From NCBI RefSeq assembly GCF_006538165.1, contig NZ_BDLU01000049.1, positions 1 through 52,367 of the forward strand: DNA of 52,367 nt. The letters are read 5' to 3'. Position 1 is the stretch's first letter. Each line of letters begins with the position of its first letter. This DNA is from Komagataeibacter diospyri. Lineage in GTDB: Bacteria > Pseudomonadota > Alphaproteobacteria > Acetobacterales > Acetobacteraceae. Shown here piece by piece: positions 46,730 through 52,367 of the stretch. Below the pieces are notes generated by a model, which was given only the letters and a program-made list of their open reading frames with translations, did not search any database and was not told where the DNA came from. Made by a program: the position numbers and the translations under genes.

Positions 46730-46764
46730 TTCCCTGCCTGCCGTAGATTACGGATGTCAGGGAA
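46730..46764 (+). promoter_or_regulatory. Possible SD-masking stem downstream of the TPP riboswitch
   Basis: TTCCCTG (46730-46736) can pair with CAGGGAA (46758-46764), with CCGTA/TACGG stacked inside. The right arm overlaps the purine-rich GGGAAAGGGAG that serves as ribosome binding site of the thiY-like gene. Control of translation is therefore plausible. Confidence 0.45.
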
Positions 46765-46782
46765 AGGGAGCCTATCACATCC

Positions 46783-47748
46783 ATGCAAACCCTCACACGT
46801 GCCCTTGGGGCAGCAGGATTTCTGGCCTGCACGATGCTGGCCCTGCCCGCCCATGCCGCCAGCCAGCAGGTCACGGTCGTGCTGGACTGGTTCCTCAACG
46901 CCGATCACGCCGCCCTTCTGGCCGCCCAGTACAGCGGCGCATTCATCCGCCACGGGCTGGATGTGAAGCTGATCGCCCCCGCGGATCCCGGATCGCCCGC
47001 ACGCCTGGTCGCGGCGGGACAGGCAGACCTTGCCGTATCTTACCAGACGCAGCTTGGCATGCTGGCGGACCAGAATATCCCGCTGGTACGGGTGGGCACG
47101 CTGATCGATACCCCGCTGAATGTCCTGATTACGGGGGAAGGGGTTCATTCCATCGCCGACCTGAAGGGCAAAACCATTGGCGTATCCATGCCGGGGGTGG
47201 ATGACGCGGCACTGGACACCATGCTGCATTCAGCCGGGCTGGCCATGGGTGACGTGCATCAGGTCAATGTCAATTTTCAGCTGGAACAGGCCATCATAAG
47301 TCATGCCGTGGATGGCGTGATCGGGGCAGTGCGGACATATGAACTGATCGACCTGCAGCAGAAGGGTATGAAGGTCTCGGCGTTTTTCCCTGAGGAACAT
47401 GGCGTGCCGATATCAGATGAACTGATCTTCCTGGCCGGTCGCGATCATGCGCATGATGCATGGATACGCCAGTTCATGGATGCGCTGGCGGAAGGGGCGA
47501 ATACCCTGATCAACCACCCTGACGCCATGCTGGCGCAGACAATCCATGACCACCCGGAATTCGATACGCCGCTGAACCGGGCGGCGTGGCAGGCTACCCT
47601 GCCGCGCATATGCAAGCAGCCGGCGCTGCTGAACGTGCCCCGCTATACAGCCTTTGCCACGTTCCTGCATGCCCATGGCATGATGACACATGACATCCCG
47701 CTGGAGCAGTACGCGATCGATCCGTTCAGTCAGGTTACGACACCCTGA
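46783..47748 (+). CDS. thiY: ThiY-like pyrimidine-precursor binding protein (NMT1/THI5-like)
   Basis: The 321-residue protein has a signal peptide (cleavage near AHA/AS, residue 25). The mature part starts VTVVLDWFLNADHAALLAAQYSGAF, a clear match to the NMT1/THI5-like family, whose ABC-linked members bind formylaminopyrimidine or HMP-type thiamin precursors in the periplasm. SPARLVAAGQADLAVSYQ and LKGKTIGVSMPG are typical. The TPP riboswitch directly upstream supports thiamin-related function. The usual permease and ATPase genes (thiX, thiZ) are not next to it. Confidence 0.88.
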   Translation: MQTLTRALGAAGFLACTMLALPAHAASQQVTVVLDWFLNADHAALLAAQYSGAFIRHGLDVKLIAPADPGSPARLVAAGQADLAVSYQTQLGMLADQNIPLVRVGTLIDTPLNVLITGEGVHSIADLKGKTIGVSMPGVDDAALDTMLHSAGLAMGDVHQVNVNFQLEQAIISHAVDGVIGAVRTYELIDLQQKGMKVSAFFPEEHGVPISDELIFLAGRDHAHDAWIRQFMDALAEGANTLINHPDAMLAQTIHDHPEFDTPLNRAAWQATLPRICKQPALLNVPRYTAFATFLHAHGMMTHDIPLEQYAIDPFSQVTTP

Positions 47749-47756
47749 CCCGTACC

Positions 47757-48272
47757 TCAGTCAATAATATTGTTCAGCATGTCCTGCTTGTGCGGCAGAA
47801 AGGTCGTGACCCGCAGGCCATGCCACGCAACAAGGCTGTCACCAAGGAACATGGCCAGCGCGACGACGGTGCAGACCAGTGCGTTACCGAACATGAGTAC
47901 CAGCCACCACGCAATGGACGCATCGCGCACGCTGCCCATGAACAGCGCAAAAGCCGAACCACAGGCCGATGCCCCACCCACACCCGCGAACAGGATGGAC
48001 GCATCCAGCAGCAGGGTGCGGTAATGCAGATGCGTCAGCCGGCGTAACAGCAGCGCAGCATCCGCGCTGCTCTTGTCATCGGCATTTTCCAGCTTGTCGC
48101 GTACCGTCTCGATATGGTCACTGACACGGGCCAGTCGTGTATTGAACATGTTAAGCAACGTGCCGATCCCCGACAGCATGAAAACCGGCGTCAGTGCGGT
48201 CTGGATCAGGTGGGCGACACCATCAACGGATGCATCGGGAACAAGACCGGGGAAGGCAGACACGAAAGGCAT
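47757..48272 (-). CDS. DUF2721-family membrane protein
   Basis: The protein has about 171 residues with three membrane helices: LIQTALTPVFMLSGIGTLLNMF, then RLARVSDHIETVRDKL on the cytosolic side, and two helices near ASILFAGVGGASACGSAFALFMG and WWLVLMFGNALVCTVVALAMFLG. The pattern fits DUF2721; no function is known. The start is uncertain (ATG 48270-48272 or an upstream TTG at 48290). It is convergent with the thiY-like gene, 8 bp apart. Confidence 0.78.
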   Translation of the reverse strand: MPFVSAFPGLVPDASVDGVAHLIQTALTPVFMLSGIGTLLNMFNTRLARVSDHIETVRDKLENADDKSSADAALLLRRLTHLHYRTLLLDASILFAGVGGASACGSAFALFMGSVRDASIAWWLVLMFGNALVCTVVALAMFLGDSLVAWHGLRVTTFLPHKQDMLNNIID

Positions 48273-48364
48273 ATCCTTGGCTACGGGCAAAGCCTGTGTT
48301 TCTTGGGCTTATCCCCGCCCGCGTCAAGGACAGAGTCGATATTGCGCAGACGTAAGGAGATTCC

Positions 48365-48637
48365 ATGTCACATAATTACGCAACACCGCTGACACCGGAA
48401 AAACGGCTGGCGCGCGTGCTGGCGCGCATTCCGGCGGACTGGACGCTCAACCTTGACCGGCAGCCCACATCCACCGGCACGGGACAGTGGCGTGCGCGCC
48501 TGTGCATACCCGGACAGGATGCCCAGGAATGGACCGCGCCCCACGACACGATGGTGGATGCGCTGGAAACCGCATGGCGGCAGGCCCGCGCGATCCTGAA
48601 TGCGGGACAGGCCATACGGGGCACGGTCACTAATTAA
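48365..48637 (+). CDS. Small protein of unknown function
   Basis: The 90-residue soluble protein has no signal and no membrane helix. It contains a two-strand-plus-helix pattern: IPADWTLNLDRQ, GQWRARLCIPGQ, then DTMVDALETAWRQARAI. AAGGAG stands 5 bases before the ATG, the best ribosome binding site in this area, which supports expression. I do not recognise the family. Confidence 0.7.
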   Translation: MSHNYATPLTPEKRLARVLARIPADWTLNLDRQPTSTGTGQWRARLCIPGQDAQEWTAPHDTMVDALETAWRQARAILNAGQAIRGTVTN

Positions 48638-49081
48638 CCAATAGAATACAAACACGGCTTCGTGATGATATATTCTGTATTCCTGAATGCACATAACGTA
48701 CCTGTGTTGTTTTTTACTGACCATCCGACAGAAAAACATGCGCACACGATTGTTTGATGCATCCTTCAGAACGTTCCGATTCCGGTTCTTTCCCCGTCCC
48801 GCTGTTCCTGCCGTGCTGCGATATCGTACGCATCCGGTCGGGAAACGCACATGTGTCCCCTGCTGACCATATTTTGAACATTGTATGAAAAAGAAGGAAG
48901 ATTTGCTAACGAATCCATCTGGATATGGACATGCATGTCCTGCCTGCAGCCAGAACGGGGGGAAGAATCCCTGCGTTATTACATACACGTCATGTGGCTG
49001 GATGGTGTCCGTTGCGCCTGATGGGGGCCATTGACCCGCAGGGTTTTATACAACAGGAATGCTGGCAGGGAGTTTAATACT
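48638..49081. other. Long leader region upstream of the second porin
   Basis: The first 150 bp are AT-rich. A 49-codon open frame at 48885-49034 with four Cys is noted separately and not called a gene. The porin promoter must be here; I see no confident -35/-10 pair, riboswitch or terminator. Confidence 0.5.
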
Positions 49082-50854
49082 ATGTCGGCAGGAAAATTGG
49101 CGCGTATTGGCGCGGTAGTTGTCATGGCAAGCGGGGGCGCGTCCCTTGCCTGCCCCGAAGAGGCGCGGGCTGACGATTATAGTGAACTTCTCGACATCCT
49201 GAAGGCAAAGGGCAGCCTGACACAGGGCGAGTACAAGGGGCTTCTGGCCCATCACATGCAGCATGTGCGCGAAGCGGCATCCACCTCCAGCCGTGCAACA
49301 CAGTATGTGCCCGCACAGCGCCATATGGCCGTTCCCACATCCACCCACGAGCAGGTGCGCACCGCCATGGGCCACCCGATCCAGCCCCCCGGCCAGATCG
49401 GCATTGGCGGTGGTGGCATGGACCCCGACTATGTGCTGGCGCAGGCCCAGCAGGCAGCAGCCAGCGCCCAGGCCAGCGCGGCGTCAGCAGAATCCACCTG
49501 GCTGGCCGCCCAGCATTCCATGGGTCTTGGCGGCGGACTGTCGTTCGTGCGCATGGAAAAATATGTGCCCGGCAAGGGCCTGACCTTCAAGGCGGGACCA
49601 GTCGACATCAATCTGTCGGGCTTCATCAACGGGTTCTATACCTATAACAGCCCGGCGGGTGGCATGCCGGTTGCCGGTGGCGTCTCGACGGGGGCAAGCG
49701 GGTTCGATTCCTCGGCGCTGCGTAACGGCCTGCTGCCTGCGGGCCTGATCCTCAAACTCTCGACCACGCAGAACGGCATCGACCTTGCCGCCGTCATGGG
49801 CATGTATCCCGGCATCGACAATGCCAAGAACGGCGCCATGAATGCCAATACCGGCGGCAGCCCGGTGGGTCTGGGCACCGCCGGCATCGATTTTCGTCAG
49901 GTTTACGTGACGGCGGGCAACAAGAAATGGGGCACGTTCAAGATCGGTCGTGACCTTGGCATCTTCGGCGGGGATGCCATCCTTGATGACGCAACCCTGC
50001 TGAGTGTCGGTTCCACCGGCAGCAACTCGGCTCCGGGCAATACCTCGCTGGGCCGCATCGGTGTCGGTTACGTGTATGCCGACTGGATCCCGCAGATTTC
50101 GTACCAGTCACCCACGATCAAGGGGTTCCAGGGCACGATTGGCATCCTGCAGCCGCTGGATGAGTTTGATTTCTCTGGCGATGACGCCAGCGGCAATGCC
50201 TATTCGGCAGGCTCCACCCAGCACAGTTCGCCCATGATCCAGGGCAAGGTGACCTATGACTTCAAGATCGGTGGACTGAGCGCCCGCATCTGGGCCAGCT
50301 TCCTGACGCAGCACCAGCAGAACCTGACCGTCAGCAAGACGACAACGGTTTCCACCCAACTGCTTGAGGAAAACGGTGGCATTTATAACATGACCACCAG
50401 CAGTACTGCGGATGTTGCCGTCATTCCGGGCCAGAAGCATGGTGTCACGGCGGAAGCGGGCGAAATCGGCACGAAGCTGACCTATGGTCCGGCGCAGTTC
50501 GTGGGCTACTACTACCGTGGCAGCGGCCTGGGCACGACCGGCCTGTTCTTTGACGGTGTGGCCAGCAACGGACGCAAGCGTGCATCGGAAGGCTACTATG
50601 TCCAGATGATGTATAACTTCACCAAGAAGTTCAAACTGGTCGGAAGCTATGGTGTCAGTAACCTTTACCTTGCACCGGGTGAGAGCAATCCCGACCTTGT
50701 CCGCCGCAATGAATCCGAAGTGGGCGCGGCCTACTATAAAATGACGGACTGGCTGAACCTTGTGGCTGAATACGCCCATACCAGTTCGGCCGCCCATGGC
50801 CCGTACAAGGAAAGCGACAACAGTGCATCAGGCGGTATGATCCTTCTGTTCTGA
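49082..50854 (+). CDS. Outer-membrane porin
   Basis: The protein has 590 residues. The signal peptide MSAGKLARIGAVVVMASGGA ends near EARA/DD. A short helix-turn module DYSELLDILKAKGSLTQGEYKGLLAHH follows, then an Ala/Gln-rich coiled stretch (LAQAQQAAASAQASAASAES) and a beta-barrel that ends in GGMILLF with the terminal Phe used for outer-membrane insertion. Its plan (signal, helical linker, barrel) is like the porin at 23550-25343, though the sequences differ. AGGGAG lies 11 bases before the ATG. Substrate unknown. Confidence 0.82.
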   Translation: MSAGKLARIGAVVVMASGGASLACPEEARADDYSELLDILKAKGSLTQGEYKGLLAHHMQHVREAASTSSRATQYVPAQRHMAVPTSTHEQVRTAMGHPIQPPGQIGIGGGGMDPDYVLAQAQQAAASAQASAASAESTWLAAQHSMGLGGGLSFVRMEKYVPGKGLTFKAGPVDINLSGFINGFYTYNSPAGGMPVAGGVSTGASGFDSSALRNGLLPAGLILKLSTTQNGIDLAAVMGMYPGIDNAKNGAMNANTGGSPVGLGTAGIDFRQVYVTAGNKKWGTFKIGRDLGIFGGDAILDDATLLSVGSTGSNSAPGNTSLGRIGVGYVYADWIPQISYQSPTIKGFQGTIGILQPLDEFDFSGDDASGNAYSAGSTQHSSPMIQGKVTYDFKIGGLSARIWASFLTQHQQNLTVSKTTTVSTQLLEENGGIYNMTTSSTADVAVIPGQKHGVTAEAGEIGTKLTYGPAQFVGYYYRGSGLGTTGLFFDGVASNGRKRASEGYYVQMMYNFTKKFKLVGSYGVSNLYLAPGESNPDLVRRNESEVGAAYYKMTDWLNLVAEYAHTSSAAHGPYKESDNSASGGMILLF

Positions 50855-50908
50855 TGCTGCGGGCTGCACGGGACCAAAACTGCCCATAAAAACATCTGGC
50901 TGATTCCA

Positions 50909-50990
50909 GGAAAGTTTTGGTGAAGCTGTCTTCAACACGCTTCAGGGAACGCCGCCTTTTTGAAAAAGGGCGGCACCCAAAAACTTTTAT
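50909..50990 (+). repeat. Intergenic hairpin repeat, copy 6
   Basis: Outer arms AAAGTTTTGGTG and CACCCAAAAACTTTT, a decayed GAAGC palindrome, then GCCGCC..GGGCGGC. It follows the porin stop by 55 bases and points the same way as the gene. Confidence 0.85.
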
Positions 50991-51078
50991 CGGCAGGCGG
51001 TTTTGAAACAGCTTCTGATACGCTTCCCTCCATGTGCCGGTTTCCGTCATCATGGGAAACCATAGGGAAGGGAGACAT

Positions 51079-52167
51079 ATGTCCACACCACCACGCTGGC
51101 CATTACGGGTCGGCCTTGTCGGCTATGGCTTTGCCGGGCGCACCTTTCACGCCCCCCTGATCAATGCAACACCGGGGCTTGAACTTGTCGCCGTCTGTTC
51201 AGGACAGCGCGATGCGGTTTTACGTGACTGCCCACAGGTGGCGGTCACGGCGACGCCCGATGCCCTGTTTGCCCTGCCTGATCTGGACATGGTGGTGATC
51301 GCCACCCCGAACACGACCCATGCCGATCTTGCCATTGCAGCGTTACGTGCCGGGTTGCATGTGGTGGTGGACAAGCCGTTCACCATCACGCTGGAACAGG
51401 CGCGCGCAGTGGCACAGATGGCCCATTCACGGGAACGGTTCCTGTCCGTTTTCCAGAACCGGCGATGGGACAGCGATTTCCTTGGTATCCGCAACCTGAT
51501 CGCGACCGGGCTGGTCGGACGGGTAACCGAACTGGAATCGCGCATGGACCGATTCCGTCCGCAGGTACGTGACCGCTGGCGTGAAACGGATGCAGCGGGC
51601 AGTGGCCTGTGGTTCGACCTTGGGCCACACATCGCCGATCAGGCCCTGCAACTGTTTGGTCTGCCGGATCATGTGCAGGCCAGTCTGGCATGCCTGCGTG
51701 ACAATGCCTGTGGCGATGACTGGGCACAGGTCCTGCTGATATATGGGAAAAGACGGGTCAGCCTGCATTGCAGTCTGCTCGCGGCACGGGCCGGTCCGCG
51801 CTTTGTCGTGCATGGGACACGTGGCACGATCCTGAAACATCATGCCGACCAGCAGGAAAACCAGCTTCGTGCCGGAATGCGCCCCGGTGATCCGGGCTGG
51901 GGCGATGACCCTGATGGCATGCTGGTATTTGACGGAACCGATACGCCGCGCACGCTACCTGTCCCGCCAGGCGACCAGCGGATCTATTATGCCATGCTGC
52001 GCGACGCTATCATGGGCCGGGGGCATAATCCCGTCCCCCCCATACAGGCCGTGGCATTGATGGCGGTTATGGAAACCTGCATCCTGTCCAGCCAGCGCCA
52101 GATGGCGCTTCCCCTCCCCCTGACGGAACAGGAAAAACAGGACTGGCATCAGGCATGGCAGCACTGA
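51079..52167 (+). CDS. Gfo/Idh/MocA-family NAD(P)-dependent oxidoreductase
   Basis: The protein has 362 residues. The Rossmann motif VGLVGYGFAGR is at 11-21 and the family DKP motif at 98-100 (VVVDKPF, the variant of EKP). The C-terminal substrate domain has RWRETDAAGSGLWFDLGPHIADQALQLFG, typical of sugar or inositol dehydrogenases of the YdgJ/IolW kind. Substrate not known. GGGAG stands before the ATG at 51079; an earlier in-frame ATG at 51034 is less likely. Confidence 0.88.
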   Translation: MSTPPRWPLRVGLVGYGFAGRTFHAPLINATPGLELVAVCSGQRDAVLRDCPQVAVTATPDALFALPDLDMVVIATPNTTHADLAIAALRAGLHVVVDKPFTITLEQARAVAQMAHSRERFLSVFQNRRWDSDFLGIRNLIATGLVGRVTELESRMDRFRPQVRDRWRETDAAGSGLWFDLGPHIADQALQLFGLPDHVQASLACLRDNACGDDWAQVLLIYGKRRVSLHCSLLAARAGPRFVVHGTRGTILKHHADQQENQLRAGMRPGDPGWGDDPDGMLVFDGTDTPRTLPVPPGDQRIYYAMLRDAIMGRGHNPVPPIQAVALMAVMETCILSSQRQMALPLPLTEQEKQDWHQAWQH

Positions 52168-52179
52168 TGCGATAAACCA

Positions 52180-52235
52180 GAAAGACGTTTCTGGTGAAGC
52201 TTTTTGCAAAAAGCTTCGAAAAACGCCGCCTTTCT
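52180..52235 (+). repeat. Intergenic hairpin repeat, copy 7 (truncated by IS)
   Basis: AAAGACGTTTCTGGTGAAGC, a palindrome GAAGCTTTTTGCAAAAAGCTTC, then GAAAAACGCCGCCTTT; the second hairpin arm is replaced by the IS end at 52236. It points the same way as the oxidoreductase gene upstream. Confidence 0.85.
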
Positions 52236-52367
52236 GGGGCCTGTTGGGAATTATCTTGAATTGATGATTGCGCCAACGAGATAGATCATGGCTTCGAATG
52301 ATCTGTCTGTTTTTTCGCTGCGCATGGCGATGCGCTTGAACTCCTTGAGCTTGCAGAAGAAGTTCTC
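52236..52367 (-). mobile_element. IS5-family insertion sequence, 3' end only (runs off the window)
   Basis: The inverted repeat GGGGCCTGTTGGGAATT is at 52236-52252; the transposase C-terminus on the minus strand ends inside it. It matches the inverted repeat at 62-78 with one mismatch. Confidence 0.85.
52251..52367 (-). CDS. IS5-family transposase, C-terminal fragment cut by the window edge
   Basis: Thirty-eight codons read ENFFCKLKEFKRIAMRSEKT, then DRSFEAMIYLVGAIINSR and a TAA. ENFFxKLKxFRRIATRYDKT is the end of the IS5-family DDE domain and includes its catalytic Glu, the first residue seen here. The rest is outside the window. Confidence 0.88.
   Translation of the reverse strand, partial: ENFFCKLKEFKRIAMRSEKTDRSFEAMIYLVGAIINSR

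Overview
Kind of organism. The window is GC-rich (low-complexity AT patches occur only between genes) and looks like an acetic acid bacterium of the Acetobacteraceae, most probably Komagataeibacter or Gluconacetobacter. The reasons are a full hopanoid operon (hpnA to hpnG including squalene-hopene cyclase), a phosphoketolase-acetate kinase pair, an alphaproteobacterial cytochrome b, and IS5-family ends of the type common in these genomes. The genus is inferred from gene content and protein style; no search was run.

Layout. Both window edges lie inside IS5-family elements (1-78 and 52236-52367), so the window looks like a contig broken at repeated IS copies. 0.1-2.1 kb, minus: dTDP-sugar genes rfbA and rfbB. 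2.3-3.4 kb, plus: a YkuD-type L,D-transpeptidase-like protein with a hexanucleotide-encoded Ala-Pro tail. 3.6-7.2 kb, minus: ackA-xfp acetate/ATP module. 7.5-15.7 kb, minus: hopanoid operon hpnA-B-C-D-E-shc-hpnG, with a divergent hpnL-like membrane gene followed by a prephenate dehydrogenase gene (to 17.9 kb). 18.0-21.7 kb, minus: moeB-like, DsrE-like, SH3 protein and pyk in one tight operon. 21.8-26.6 kb: small conserved genes, a DcaP-like porin and an aquaporin-family protein with altered NPA motifs. 26.7-30.5 kb, plus: FMN riboswitch, ribD, ribE, ribBA, ribH. 30.5-34.3 kb, plus: a second hpnL-like gene and the RND hopanoid transporter hpnN. 34.5-40.7 kb, minus: DUF3297, yigZ, radA, mlaF-mlaE, a Bcr/CflA transporter and gmk. 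40.8-45.0 kb, plus: an SDR and an RND pump. Then tRNA-Arg, an isolated cytochrome b gene, a TPP riboswitch with a solitary ThiY-like binding protein, a DUF2721 gene, an unknown small gene, a second porin and a Gfo/Idh/MocA oxidoreductase.

How the genes work together. The strongest theme is the envelope. Squalene is made from farnesyl diphosphate by HpnC/D/E, cyclised by Shc, and its extended derivatives are processed by HpnG. HpnN and possibly the two HpnL-like flippase-type proteins move or position such lipids, and MlaFE belongs to phospholipid transport. Two porins, an aquaporin-family protein, an RND pump and an L,D-transpeptidase-like protein add to this. Central metabolism is represented by phosphoketolase/acetate kinase and pyruvate kinase, and vitamin functions by two riboswitch-controlled loci.

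Most unusual structure. An intergenic repeat of about 80 bp with nested hairpins occurs seven times, always next to a gene 3' end. Both edge IS elements are inserted into the loop of its GCCGCC/GGCGGC hairpin. This pairing of a repeat family with an insertion hotspot is the main candidate for something undescribed here.
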